In this document: positions 25,201-40,200 of the stretch, piece after piece
Position numbering within the stretch: position 1 is the stretch's first letter
Layout of the letters: each line of letters opens with the position of its first letter
NCBI GenBank assembly: GCA_002633005.1
Contig: NMRA01000042.1
Location: 729,134 to 793,133, forward strand
Length of the DNA stretch: 64,000 bases
Origin: Phoronis australis
Taxonomy: Eukaryota; Phoronida; Phoronidae
Direction of reading: 5' to 3'
Notes under the pieces: generated by a model
Seen by the model: the letters and a program-made list of their open reading frames with translations, nothing else
Database searches by the model: none
Told to the model about the DNA's origin: nothing
Translations under genes and position numbers: made by a program

Positions 25201-28200
25201 ATGGTGTCCAGGGCCCTCGGTTCTTCAATATTTGGGCCGCATATATCCGCCCCCTTTTCTCTCAAAAATATTCAAAAATCATGCAAAATTCCCCATATCA
25301 AGTCAAAAACATCTCTAAATGACCAAAAAAATATAATATATAACATTGTCATAAAAAGCAATGCAGCAAATAAACCTATTGAAAATGTCCCTAAAAACAG
25401 TGCGAAAATTTCCCTCTAAGCAAAATACGCTGTAAATATTCCCCCTTAAAGATTTACAAACACCTTTCCTGTCAGGTGAGTAAGGGCCCTACAGTCTTAC
25501 TATTTAAATATCAAGGTGGAAAATTCTACTTTGCAAACAAGCAGGTACCATGTAATTTAATAATATCTTTATGATAGTCAACATAAAGTGATTTTATCTC
25601 AGCTGGAATGTCCAGACATCATTTCATAATACTGAGACATCTAATAAAATTGAAAAGAGCCATTTGGATGTGTCCACACAACTGGACATTCAAATGACCA
25701 GGATAAACCACTGCATAAGTAAATTATCATGTTACAGGATATTCTGAACTCAATACATGCATAAATCCAAACAAAACATTTGATCAAATATTACATTAAA
25801 AGTCATAGTATAGGATTGAAACCGGAACAATACACCCTTTGTCAGAATGCTGGATACTTTGGGCATGACCAAATGCAGGCCTCACCCACCTCAAGGTGTG
25901 ATAACAGTTCACCAGATATATGGGAAGACAGATTACCAGACCTCTTTGTAACAAGGTCTGAATGAAACTTGCTCAAAGTGGATTGATTAATGCCCATATG
26001 CTCACATAGTTGGCGACCCAGCAATGCAAAGTGTTGATAATAGCGTCCACTGTACGCATCACATCGCAATTGGCAGACATAAGGGATACTATTTTTTAAA
26101 AACATTTCCAAGCATCAGTTGTGAACATCAGACTGAACATTTTCATCCATAGGTGCTAACAACTTGGAACCAGCACTCAAAAGCCAAACCAGAGCAACTG
26201 AACCTACTGCAGGGTTCCTCAACATAATGAAGCAATGCAATGCATATGATCTTCACATCCATATGCAGTACAGAAACAGTATCATAATAAAGAGGCATTT
26301 CACCGCAGTCAATGTTGGATTCTTAATCCAGACATTTTGGGGTTTAAAAACATTGCCACACTCGTCTGAACTCAGACTGTTGCTGAATGAGCCAGCAACA
26401 CAAGTCACAGGTAATGTGTGTGCACCATTTTTGAATTCACAATTTTGACTTCACACCAATTAACTCTGCAGCACTTGTTTTCTTAGGTTGATGATCGTTT
26501 AGAAGTTCTTGTTGATAACGGAACAAGAATTCACTGATATTATGAAAGTAAAAGGCCAATTCTATTTTCCATCTTAATATGATGGAATGCGGCTTTAACT
26601 TCCGAAGTAACGAGAATTCTTCAATTACTTCTCAGAGAAATAACTGATAAAATTGACATTTTTCTACTTTTCAAAAGGCTGGATGTTTTAATTTAGCAAA
26701 ACAAAAATTTATTTGTCTGGTACACTGTGCGCTAAATAGGTGAAGACCTGCCCTAATTTTACTGACGCACAGCACAGTGTGAAGGAATGACACTTAAATG
26801 ATTTAGGTGTAAAATACATAATACCAGTATGTTGGGGTCACCAATCACCAACATTAAATCACAAAATATCATCCAGGAATACACAGTCCAGTTTTTAATA
26901 CAACAAAAAAGCTATAAACTAATCCTTGCATGGCCATATTGTATAACAATCAGTAGTTTTCAAAGACAGAATTATGGAAGGTCTGTCGATAGATACCGTA
27001 ATGCACACTTTGTGTCAAACTTGGCTAACTCATCACACATAAGACAGCAGTGTAACACTGATATTTATAGCCCTACCATATGGACATAATTTTTTGAGAT
27101 GAGTCAGGGCGAAATCAGAAATATGTGCTACGCTACTTGACAAAAGCTGAAGTGATTATGAACACAATTTTGCAAGTTTTTACACAAATTTTCACAAAAA
27201 GTTTACTGCACACAAGTTGTACTAAATACACAAGAACTGTTATGTTAAAATGTTGCGGTACGGTACGTACATTGGCTGATATGCAAGTGGTGATCCGTCA
27301 TCCATTTTGTGCATCATTTCTACCACATTTCAAGCTAACTTTGTATTCAATCAATTTGACCTTCTAAAACACTGTAAGACTGTTTTATGGAATATTTTAA
27401 GGTTATCTCAAACCTTATTTAGCGGCCTCCATTCTAACTCGTATATCAAAAAACTTAGCTTTGTCAATCAACTAATAAAGATATATTTTTTCTGAAAGAA
27501 AAAGGGTCAGAAAATACAAGAAAATGCTTTGTGTATTTATGTACCATTATTATTTTTACGTAAACACCTTTTTAAGTCAAGTTCAAATAAAGTGGATTTG
27601 CCAAAGCTGAGAAAAAGCCGACTGGGACGAGATGAAATCTCAAAAGTTGGTGATAACTTGTTTTCAGTCAACATAACCTATACATGTCTTAACCATGTTT
27701 GCTATTTCAACATTCACTCACAATGTCAACTGATTTTGCAGTGCGTAATTAACTTAATTATCATTATAACGTATCGTTCCCAGCCAACAGTTACTGTTGT
27801 TTGCAGCTACGCTGTGATTTACTTTTTAAGTAGGTCACAGTTCATTGTTATACACATAGCCTGTACACATTACATTTTGGGAGACTGATATGAAACTATG
27901 TAAGAAATGGATAACAAAAATCAAATTGGTGGTTACACCCTGTCGTTAGCATGAGAAAGAAACGACGAAATGTCAATTCATTAATTGAATTAAGGAATTA
28001 GGGCGAGGATTTATCTCTTTTCACAATTTGCAGTGTTCATGACCACAGAGGCCTGAGGCGACTCGTAGCACTTGTTTTCAACGTCAACGGTCGTATGCAT
28101 GTAGACCCAGTGGCGGATCTAGGATATCACAAGGGGGGGCCAACATTTTGTCTGGCTGAAAACATTTGCGCAAACTGAACAACGATTGTAGATGCGCATA

Positions 28201-31200
28201 GCACCGAATGGGGGGAGGTCGGGAGGGGGGTTTGCAAAGGAAATTTTTCTGTTTTTACCTCTAAAAATCAAGCATTTCCTTCATTCCTGAAGTATTATCC
28301 AAGAAAAAAGGCAAAAAAAGAGAACGTGTCAAACAGGAAAAACTGCTAATTCCAAAGACTCGAACTCTCGACCTTGAGCATAGTGAGCGCGAGCGTTACC
28401 GCTACACCACCACGATTTAACAACTAATCTTATTTTAAGAGACCTACCTGTTTATGGTCCACAGCGTTTGCGCGCGAAACCTACTTCTTTTTGTAATGCT
28501 TATTACACGTTTTATGCCATCGATTCTTAACACATTTGTCGTATTTAAAATAGTCTTCGAATGCCCAAAAGACCAAATCCGTTTTTCGTGTTGGCAATAA
28601 TGACGGGATTGCTTTGGAAGTCGTCTTAACATAAGGTTTGACAAAGAGAGTATTGCGAGTTTCTGAGTGATTCACAAAGGCTTCGATTAAAATTCACATC
28701 TTTCCAGCAGCTTCTGTTTTTTCATCGTCACTCAGGTTCCATTTTCTTTAAAAAATGAAGTAAATTTTCTTCATTGCACAGTGGAGCAGACGACGGAAAC
28801 CGAGTCGTAGTGCGCAGCGCCACTGCCGGTCGCCTGGGATATAGCGGGAAAGGCTATACTTAGCCATAGTTCCGTTACGAATGCGCCGTGTTCCGAATTT
28901 GACACTTGAAATTGGATTTGAGCCCCCCCAACACTAAAACTGCACACATTTAAATCTTTTTCATTCATATAATTTTAATTACCGGGGTTAATTAATAAAC
29001 ATTTCCCTACGCTCTTATTGTTTGTTTTTTTTTGCGGCAGCCAAGGGGGGGCCCGGGCCCCCTGGGCCCCCCCCTAAATCCGCCTATGAGACCCACAACT
29101 CCCTTAAGATCAAAACTACGTTTTGTCTTTGTTTCCCCAGCACCATTCTACCATAAGTACACTTGTTGATTCAATGTTTTGGCAACTTTGTGAATGAAAG
29201 AACTGAGGGTATACCAAGCTGTTCTGTACCTGGCGGGAGATTCGATTTGACTGAAAGCCCTTTAATATTTGACCTCGGATAAGTAGTAAACAAATATCAC
29301 GTGGTTGTGCGGATCCAAGGTGTTTCTGCTTAATCTTTTTTTCTCTCTACGCTGTGTATATTTTGTATTTGAAGTTCCCCGAGAATGAGGGTAAGGCATT
29401 TTGCCAGACACACGTGAAATATTGTAAAAGCAACCAATTTTTGCAAATAAGTTTTGAAATATCCTTAACTAATTTTCTTGTGGTTAACTCTATTCAAGCC
29501 CACATGACAAAAACATCTGCCAAAATTACAACTTTTCTACTTTTCAAAAGACTTCCTGTATTGACTATATGATCAAAAACTTATCAACTTCACTTTAAGT
29601 CAGAACAGCTACACACAGCAAACCAAGACCGGTTTTCATTCGTGGACAGTACGTCTTATTCCAGCTGGTATGTACTATCCCTAAATCTATTTCAAAGTTA
29701 ACCAAGCCTATGAAAAGACCAAAAGGTCATGAAAGTGCTATCACACACACAAGCTCATTATTTTGTTTTAAAACTTTTCTGATAAAAGCTGAATGAACGT
29801 ACATTACAGCTGAACTAATTTCAATACTAGCTCAGATATTGTATCAGTAAATCACCAGATGAGCCCACTGTTATCATTCTTTGACACACTCTACACCCAT
29901 CATTGAACATGTAGACACACTTTATATGACCCCTCCTCTGTACAAGATAACCCCCATCCCAGCACAGTAACAACGCCGATTATCACTTGCACCTAAAACA
30001 TAAACCAATAGAAATGCTCTTGGGCTTTTCTCAAAGCTGTTCAAATTTGNCTGGCGGTAGATTCGATTTGACTGAAAGCCCTTTAACATTTGACCTCGGA
30101 TAAGTAGTAAACAAATATCACGTGGTTGTGCGGATCCAAGGTGTTTCTGCTAGATCTTTTTTCTCTCTACGCTGTATATATTTTTTATTTGAAGTTCCCC
30201 GAGAATGAGGGTAAGGCATTTTGCCAGACACACGTGAAATATTGTAAAAGTAACCAATTTTTGCAAATAAGGTTTGAAATATCCTTAACTAATTTTCTTG
30301 TGGTTAACTCTATTCAAGCCCACATGACAAAAACATCTGCCAAAATTACAACTTTTCTACTTTTCAAAAGACTTCCTGTATTCACTATATGATCAAAAAC
30401 TTATCAACTTCACTTTAAGTCAGAACAGCTACACACAGCAAACCAAGACCGGTTTTCATTCGTGGACAGTACGTCTTATTCCAGCTGGTATGTACTATCC
30501 CTCAAATCTATTTCAAAGTTAACCAAGCCTATGAAAAGACCAAAAGGTCATGAAAGTGCTATCACACACACAAGCTCATTATTTTGTTTTAAAACTTTTC
30601 TGATAAAAGCTGAATGAACGTACATTACAGCTGAACTAATTTCAATACTAGCTCAGATATTGTATCAGTAAATCACCAGATGAGCCCACTGTTATCATTC
30701 TTTGACACACTCTACACCCATCATTGAACATGTAGATACACTTTATATGACCCCTCCTCTGTACAAGATAACCCCCATCCCAGCACAGTAACAACGCGAT
30801 TATCACTTGCACCTAAAACATAAACCAATAGAAATGCTCTTGGGCTTTTCTCAAAGCTGTTCAAATTTGCTCTTTTTAGCTAAGTGTTGCAAGGAACACA
30901 GAATTGCTGTTCATATGATAATCTACTATTTGGGATCAGATTCTGGTATGTTTGTTTTGAGGATTTCAACCTATCTATGGCATCATCATGTCAGACTTAT
31001 GTGCACACCCCAAGTCTAAGTATCATTCTTTTTCACTATCAAAGCAGACTTGAGAATATATTGACAACAACAGCTGCATGGGATAAGACCCTCAAGTCTT
31101 TGGGTAATTTATATCAATTAATATCACCGCCTGAAGCAGGCCTCCAGATTTTTACTAATACTGAATCTTTCCTCAATGAGTTCTCGCAACTCTTCTAAAA

Positions 31201-34200
31201 AAACTCTTACTCAACCATATCTTTAAATGTAATTGGTGGTGTCAGTTCTCAAAAATATAAAAGACTCCAAAATCCAAACCTCACCCGGCATCAACCACAT
31301 TTAGGAATATAGAGTCTCCCAACAAATTAAACAGTTTGACGCATTGTGGTGGCATAATTACAGCAATACAAAAGAGGTTCCTACAAAAATACTAATTTGG
31401 CCAAACCATATAGAGCTGGAAAATCTAATGCTGAAACAGAAAAGTAAAGTGCTAATAACAAACACATTTTCTAATAACTTGAATGTCTCCTAAATGGTTG
31501 AATGTTCCCATTAGTAATGGTGCAACGATTTTTCGAATTGTAATCAAATCGCAAAGCAGTTTTGATCAATTTCGATATTGATTTCGATTTTGATCCTGAT
31601 TTCGAATCCCAATTACAATTTTCACCATTAGGTGTCTTTTGAATAGTGTCATTGAGATATTGAACAAATAAACAAATCAGGATCGTTCATTAGTTGGAAT
31701 TTCATCTTATTTAGTAATTTGTTAACTACTTATGTTTGAGAAAAAAAAGAATTAACTTGGTAACCATGAATCCAATCATAAACAATCAAATTCCGTTCAA
31801 AATGAATTGAATCCAATTTCCAAAAATGTATATCTTCCCACTCCTAGTCATTAGTGTACATCACCTTGGACGCATTCAAGTGTTGGTACAAATCTGTAAT
31901 TTTATTGACTGGAGTTTATACCGCACATGCCGCACTGCTGTTGTGCCAAGGGCGTTACTTTTTTCTTTGGTTGGGATTCTGCAGTAGCTTTTAAGCCCAG
32001 TGAATCACCCTATATAGAAAGACTGTCACTATAAGAAGCTGGCAACCCACCTTCCACCACAAAAACCATAGACTTCCTAGCCAATGAAATTGGTTTCAAA
32101 TTGTTGTTCCAGTCCACAAAATTGATGCGACACATGATGGAATAGGGCTTTTGAAATAATAAATTAAACAATGCTTTTTATACGATTTGTTTACCTTTTA
32201 GCCAAAAAAGGTAATTAAAAGGAAAAAGAACCCTTTTTCAGATTTCAAGTGTTGCAGGAAAAGTGTTCCAGCACGGTTTATTCAGATTCAAATTAGAAGT
32301 CGTGTAACTTCGATATGCAGGTGACGAGATAAGCAATCCCGTATGGTTTATTCATATTCTAATAGTCAGGTGCAGGCCTTCATCTAGAGGGCGTCAGATT
32401 GTCAAAATGGACATCATGACTCAAATGCAGACACCCATGCTTTGCCCAAGCTGTGTTCAGCATTTGGACGTCCAAGTACAGTAAGCAAAAAGCATTGTCA
32501 GTGTCAAAGTTAACTTGCAAATACAGATATGAGAGCGCATTGGTACATCGACAATAACAAAGTTTGTTCAGATATGATAAAACATATTGCTAGATATAGA
32601 ACTTGCCTGAGTTGCTTTCACTGGAATCACTTCCCAAAAATTTTGACACTAATATATAATCAATCATTAGAAAAAGTCCTAACTTGTGCAAAAACAATGC
32701 TGCTTCTTTCTGTTATTCTGCATTTAAATTTGTGGAGCCATTGTTTGAGTTAGCTCTGAGCCAGCTGATTCTTCAATAAAGTCCTCTCTTCACAAAGTTA
32801 TCCAAATTGGTCCCACTTTTGAACTATTAGGTGTTTCTTTTAATCGTTCCTTACACAGGACAAGATGAGTGCCAAAGAAATGAAAAAGTTAGAACACCTT
32901 TCAGACCCGGTGTCCCAGAGGGTTACGTGTATAAGCTTCGTGTTTGTTTCACCGCAAATTAGAATTTTAGTGGACTGAACGAACATCACTTTTGAGACCG
33001 AGTCCTCGTTTACAGCTCCCGGATTCAATTATGCAGCTGGCTGGCTATTGAGATACATGCTTGCACCAACTAGATTTCTTCTACAGAAACGCAAAATGAC
33101 CATGAACTTGGCTTGGTGGTAACAATTAGAATGTAAACAATCCGTCACGCTGTAGAAGCCCAGTTTCCAAGAGAAAGTATTCCTGAGTTCTATATTAAGA
33201 ATGGCCTATTGAAGATGCTTTTAAGGCTTTGAAAGGAGTGACAGTTCATTACTGTTGGAGACAAGGCTCTACAGACGACTTGTCACCAAGTCTTATGCGC
33301 TTAATTAATCAAAGAAAGGAACTGCCAGTTCCTTTCAAGTCCAGATATCACATTCTACAAACTAACCAAACTGTGGTCAGTTTTGTATCACTAAGTGATT
33401 TGAAAAATAAAAAAATTCTTCTTGAACAAAACACCAGAAAATAGCTGATTAAGATGAATACCTGGTTAGAAGGCAGAGAGATCAGCCAATTACAAACCAA
33501 GCAGAAAAAGCACTCGAAATTTTCATCCTTACCTGTATGGATAATCTTACGCTCTCTGACAAGCTGCTCGAGTGTCTCATAAATGATTTGATCCGGTGGG
33601 GTACACATCTCTTTGTAAGAGGATTTCAACCTATTTCTGATCCCATCCAGTGTGGGTGGTTCCTGAGAGCTCGCCAAATCATGGATGACGATACACAGTG
33701 CATCCGGCAGTGGAATGAACTGGCTCTGAGTGACTGGCTGCATCAGTATATCACCAATTTCACCTGCAAAGGTAGTATCCATGTAGTGAGAGCTCTTAAA
33801 GTGGAACTTGCACGCTAATTCCCTATCTCCCTTACTGCTTACTCAAATTAGAACAAGAAGTATGAAATGAGCAATTTGAATCTCTGAATAATAACTCACA
33901 GTATAAGCCATGCCTTGAACAGTATTCTGATGTGATTGAAAAAGGAAATGACTGGATAATGGACCTGGTAAGATCAACATCCCAGATTAAATTCTCTCTC
34001 TTAGTGAGGTAGAAAAATTATTTCATGAGTGACCTAGTTTTCAAAAGGTATGGTTGCTAAAATACCACTGAACGAAGTTGGACAAGTGAACAATGATTGA
34101 TCTCACCTCACTAGCTTTTTAATGCTTACGTCTCCATGGCAACTCACCATCCAACAATGAAACTTAATCACCATCAAAAGAGCAAATGACTAAATCAACG

Positions 34201-37200
34201 AATGCAAAATAGTGATTAGCACCACAGCAGTGTTCAACTGAAGGACAAGCATCCTATGGATATGCAAGATTCTGCATAAATGCCACAATAAGAGAGGGCG
34301 CTGCAGGTAGCTATTGCCCAGGTTTCAGTGGGGTTCATGATTGGCAATGTATCAGTCAACATGCATTTTCGTACAAAAGGCAGTCATTATAGCTCGTTCT
34401 GGCTGTTATGCTCGGCGCTCGCTAGCACTTTGGCTTGTCGTGAAAATGACAGTTGATGAGTTGCAAGAGTCAAATTTGCTGGCACTTTGTAGGCAGTCAG
34501 CATAATGCAGGTACAGGTTTACTTCAAGACACACATAAACAGGGCATTGTTGTTACATTAATCACTTTTTAGTTTATTACAACCAGTGAACTGTGCTTAA
34601 GCTGTTCATAGTCAAAGTGTCACTGGCTGAACGCGTGAGCAAAAACTTAAGCTTTGCGCTAGTTATCAGATATGTATAAAACCACCATTTATCTAATTTA
34701 TCTAATCCTTCCTTTACATCACAATCATGAATTCAACATTCAAAAAAACAAGAAAAATAGGAGAAAAGCGAAAGTTTCTTTGCTTAACGGACATCAATGT
34801 GACCCATGAATATACCTAGCACCAGTGTGCCGTGTTCATCAACACGAGAGTTTTGTGTCAAAACATATTAGCGCTTCTCTGATGTCCCGAGGGAAAGTCA
34901 AAAAACCCACAACGTGGTCAAATACTGAGTTGTCACAATCAATACAATACATAAGATATTTTTGTACAGACTTAACTCTGGTCTGAGCGGAGTGTCGACT
35001 GCGAAGTTAACTAAACCGTTCATACTGGCTTCGGTAGTTAACGGACTTTGAAGTAAATGGTAGGTGACATTGCTGTCATCAAAGTAATCGCAAGGTAGCG
35101 CTGCACGCTAAGATTTTTTAAAAAAGACAATTTGGGAACATTTACATGTGCTAATTGACACAAAACTTATTTTTAATTTGATGGGTGATTACTAGAGCAA
35201 AATATAAGCAACTATTAGCCACAGCACTACCCTGTAATTGTTGATGATAACAGTGGCATCTGGCGATAACTTTGATGGGACCAAAGTTGACCGTTCATAC
35301 TGCACCGCAGCGTCAACTCGACACTCGCTCTTAAAATCTCCCTGTTCAATCCAGGACCAAAGTTAAGCATTCATATTGACCACAACTCCACAAAACATTG
35401 ACACTTGGATGTCAGTATGAAAGGCTGTATATAAATTCTTTATCATGTGCCATAAACCACGGGGGGGGGGGAATGAGCGGCAATTCCGACGATTGATTGT
35501 CCCAAATCTATGTAGTATACATTGACCAATAAATGCTCTAACTTAAGATGACTTAATTAACATATTGTCAGATGGAGTTTGCAGGGGTTTTAATTTGACA
35601 GTGGGTTGTTTTTTTTTTGGGGGGGGGTTATATGAAACTAGTGATTTTAAGCATTCAAAAGTGGTGCACTAGATGCCCTAGTATAAGTTGTTCTAGGATA
35701 AGTCTGTGCATGGACGGAATTTACACTAGGTCCACATCTGTGGCAGAAACACTAGCCATTTTTCAGTGGCAAAAGCGCTAGCATTTTAGCCTACAGAGGT
35801 GACAACTGATGTCAACTAAGAGCATGCTTACTTATTACTGACAACCAGAGCATGCTTACTTACCGTAATCGTTCGGGTTAACGCCCATGCTCAGTTAACC
35901 GCCAACCCCCGACTTCAAGTGGATTTTCGATTTAACCGCCCACTACTCAGTTAAGCGCCCCCCAGCGATTTTTGAAGATTTCCAGTTAAGCGCCCACCTC
36001 TCGGTTAAGCGCCCATCCCCGACTTTTAAAGAATGAAGATTTAGCGCCTAGTGCTAAGGAAACGCGCGATTCCCCGACTTTTAGAAAAAGATCGATGATC
36101 ACAACGAGTGCAACGACGCCGGGACTCCGAGACGGTGGTTTAGCAATCTGAATTACAATACAGGTAACGAGTTATTGTCTTGGGTCATGAACTCACTTCA
36201 AAATATAATACTTGAACCTTTTTGTCACGTTATTTTCTTCCCTTGTTTCCTAAATTTAAGAACGCCGCCGGCGTCAAAACCTCCGCTTTCAGCGACTTAG
36301 TCTGCCGCGCTGAGTTTCCGTCTGCAGTGCACTAGATAAAACATATATTCGAAAAAATCAGGCCAGAGAAATGTGACAATGGTTTTGCCAACCCTCCAAA
36401 TTCTATTAAGGTGGGAAGCTCTCGTATTTTGAACAAATCTCACAACTCACGGAAAGATGTCAAATTCTCAATATTTCGATGAATATAACTGCGGATTATA
36501 GAGGATGTGGGGTGACCGAAGGGACAGTACAAGTGCCTTTCGTTGCTGCCTGTCGATTTCTGAATTCAAACGTTGGCAATAATGTATGTTTGTGTATGAT
36601 CTTGAAGTAATAAAAAACGGCTAGTCAAATTTTGTTTTTCACTTATTGCATCTCAGTCAAACTGGTTAGCAGATTTAACTAATNNNNNNNNNNNNNNNNN
36701 NNNNNNNNNNNNNNNNNNNNNNNNNNNNNNNNNNNNNNNNNNNNNNNNNNNNNNNNNNNNNNNNNNNNNNNNNNNNNNNNNNNNNNNNNNNNNNNNNNNN
36801 NNNNNNNNNNNNNNNNNNNNNNNNNNNNNNNNNNNNNNNNNNNNNNNNNGTGTGTCACTTTCATTTTACACAACTTCAGTTTTCAAAAACGTCTTTTCAC
36901 AACATGTAAAAACCAAATCCCGGCTTTGTTTTATACCTCGGAAAGAAAATTAACACTAGTGACATGCGTGTCGTTTTGCGACTGACCTATTTTTCCCGTA
37001 CTTGGAAGGTATTGAAGAGCAAACTCGCGATTACCCGAGTTAGTTTGAATCGTTAACGACTTTGATGACGGCCAGTAGAAGACCAGATCTAACAAAATCC
37101 CGGATACTTTTTCAACGGGCATTTTCTCCCTTTTCACATCGCAAATTTAGCTACTCGAATGCACGAGTCAGTTAGAGAGCACTGATTCAACTTTCACGCC

Positions 37201-40200
37201 GGCAACTTGCCTTGCGCTCTAGAGACTTTCAAAAGCGGTCATGAAGAACAGTAAGGCCGTACCCGCATGAATAAAGTCAATTTTGAAATCCGAAATTTGT
37301 GAGTATTTAACGCTGCAGGTAAGAGCATAATCTAAACATTTTCCCGATGATCTAAAAAATCTATTTTGGCGCGTAAAAATGGCGGGAAAATTTTGCGACC
37401 TGGCATTTACAAATGCGAGCTGGATTTTGAAAATGCGACCTGGGATTTTGGCTAGGTCGCAAAATGCGACCTGGCGATTTTATTAGCGTCGAGCCCTGAT
37501 CATGTTGTATCCATTCTGTTGTAAATTTTCAAAATGAAATACAATCCAACACCTACTTCATGTTTGTTGGCTAAAAAAGCGCCCGAAATCCAGTTAGGAT
37601 ACCAGGCTCATAAGTTATTTCCTCAGGACTTTAATTTTTCACATCAATATTCACTTTTTTTACAATAATCTGACAAAAAATATTCAAATGTAAATGCAAT
37701 GGCACAGAAGTTGTAATCCATTTATAAAATACATAAGTATTATCTTTACGAAAACATTGAAAAGACTTTATACTTCAGTGATTTCTACAGAGTAGACTAC
37801 CAGGGTAGTATGGTTTGGTAGTAATCTAAAGGCACCTAAACAAGAGGACATAATGCACTGAGGTCAGTGGGTGCATCTCTTGTTTGTTTTGAAAAGGAGC
37901 TGGTTACAGAAAAATATCCTGTTATAGTGTTCAGAGGGCAAACCAGCTACCACAGTCAAGGCGAATGTGCGATGTCCGAAAAATAAGCTGAACTATGAAA
38001 ACCTGATGCAATCATCTACCGTGTTTGCCCAATAACTGCCCAGGCGCTCAGAAATGTTCATTTCAGGGGGGCACTTATTGTAACACAAGGCAGTTGAAAC
38101 CCGGTCTCCGAAACAAGTGAAATCGGAAGCTAAGATTCATCATAATTACGCTCCACAACGTATCTGTAACCTATGACAGACTTTCTACAAAATTGTGGTG
38201 CATTGCTATCAAACTTTGCAGTTAAATTACGATCATTTTGCAGGAAATTGTACTGAAATCCCAAGGCGAAAATTCGCCGACTGACTGCCTCGCAATCGTC
38301 GATATGGCGACTTGAATGCTTGAATAAACATACAGTTTCGACTCAAGCAAATTACCTGAAATCCTCCAAATTTTCCAAATAGCGTCCCTATGATTTTTAA
38401 GTTCTTGTGGAGTCGGGATTAACGGCAGGTAAAGTACAAATCTGTGCTACGTCGTACCATCTATGATCGGCAACAAGAGAAAAATCTATGGACAAACACA
38501 CATGTTGTTGTCACGTGATGTTTGTTTTGAAGTTCCTCAGCTTGTGTGAGTAAACGAGCGCATGCATGTCACCAGAGTTCATTTGCCAGAGTAAACGCAA
38601 TCTAAGGAGCTAGATGTGCATTGTATCTAAAGAAATTTGCACATCAGTAGACCATTATAAAGCAGAACCTGTTTCATTGAGCACTTGTCAGTCTTGTGTG
38701 CTAAAAACATTCAACATTTGTCTCAGTAAGGCCCGTATTAGTCACCGTGTGGCTGGATTCGTACGTGACAATCTGACAGTTATTTTTCGGTGTAAGGGTA
38801 TGTAAGCATTCACTGTCACTCTGTCAGTGGTCATTTTATCGGATATTTGGCTTAAAAACACCAATTATGATTAATCAAACAATCCCTCTAAAAATATTTT
38901 TTATAGTATTTGGAACTATCGAAAATTAGTGCCAATATTCAACTCTTGCCAATGCTATGCTACTTGTTTCATGAATGGATAGTTCCCGACCAATGTCTTT
39001 GATAACAGGAACATGTATGCAGTGCGCGCTTTCTGGCCACGTCACGTGCTTTTAACACTGACCAAGTTATTTTATTAGTCTTTGATTCGTAGTTTTCACG
39101 CGTATAAGAAATTTGGATTACTGTTGAGGGCGGGAAATATCCACATTGACAATAAAATTCAATAAGTACACTACGCCTGTTCTGAAAGGCCAGACCATAG
39201 TGGGACACATTCCTCGCAAGATCAGCAAAACTTTTGCGTTCATTTTGAGGCACGGCAGAAGTATGAAGTGTATATGGTAGTCATGGCGAAATACCGACAT
39301 AGCAGCTAGGCTCGTGGTCAACAAATTCCGCACACAATGATTTTTTTAGGACTGTTGGATATTATTGATAAATTGAAGACGTTACTGTAGAATTTTAGGA
39401 CTGTAGGTAAGGCATTTTTCGCATGTACACGTTCATGGGCTGAGCACTTAGTTTAGCAAAATCCGAAAACACGTGGGGTCGTTATAGGAGCGTGGGCGGT
39501 TATTAAGGCGAATAAAGTATTTGTCGAAGAGTCTATTGGCTTCTGACTTCAGTTAAAAATCAGAAATTCGACTACAAATGGAAAAAAGTTGACTTTTTAT
39601 CTTTTGCATTTCTTGAAATGTTTGATCTTCTGTATATTCAATCAGACTACGGTTGTATTTTTGTCTTTTGACTTTGAATTGCAGACAGATTTTCTGTAAC
39701 AGGCCAAGCCATCCTTATACTGGTTTTTAGCCGAGTTTCACAAAATGGTCAGACTGGAAGTCAACTAGTTTCACTAAAATCAGGCTAAGTCTGACAGTCA
39801 TAAGACAGAAATCCATTATGTGCTCAAAATGGCACAAGACACAAGTTTTGAGAAATGCATTTTGATAAGCGCTCAGAGGACTGCCTCTGAGTGACAGCTC
39901 ATATGAGCCCCTGAGCGACACTTGGCAAAATTAATTGAAAAGATGACGATGGACATGATGACGACGATGATTATGGAAGCGATGATGAACATGATAACAT
40001 TCATATTACGAACCAACCAAGATGTCACAAATGAGTAAGAAATAGGCTATAGTCTTGTTCAACAGAAGGTAAACCAACAACAGTGTAGCAAAATCGGAAC
40101 AGCATAATCACAAAATCTCAAAGAATTCAAAAAGAAAACACCTTAGCGAAAAGTGGAAAATACCTTCTAAAAAACCCATTCAAAAGTCTATCTAACAATT

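Larger units (their letters stand above)
21774..33532 (-). other. Second STOX intron (11.8 kb), repeat-rich
   Basis: Donor gtaagg at 33532 and acceptor ctttcag at 21774, read on the minus strand. Contents are a 0.5-kb MITE (22004-22516), a 55-bp minisatellite (22611-23154), a dispersed element (23140-23630), a candidate alternative exon (24691-24799), a G-rich terminal-repeat element (28110-29088), an 820-bp duplication (29230-30869) and a hAT-like element (31516-31848). The other stretches are AT-rich and unassigned. Confidence 0.7.

Noticed and set aside
28345-28410. Functional tRNA gene
   Set aside because: Boxes are present but stems do not pair well and the segment lies inside a transposon. 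Kept only as a tRNA-like remnant.
29354-30392. Two near-identical open frames (72 and 88 codons) in the duplicated block
   Set aside because: They are copies of one non-coding segment; no domain, no splice context. Explained by the duplication.
36679-36873. Open frame across the N gap
   Set aside because: It is almost entirely unknown bases and is an artefact of translation through N.
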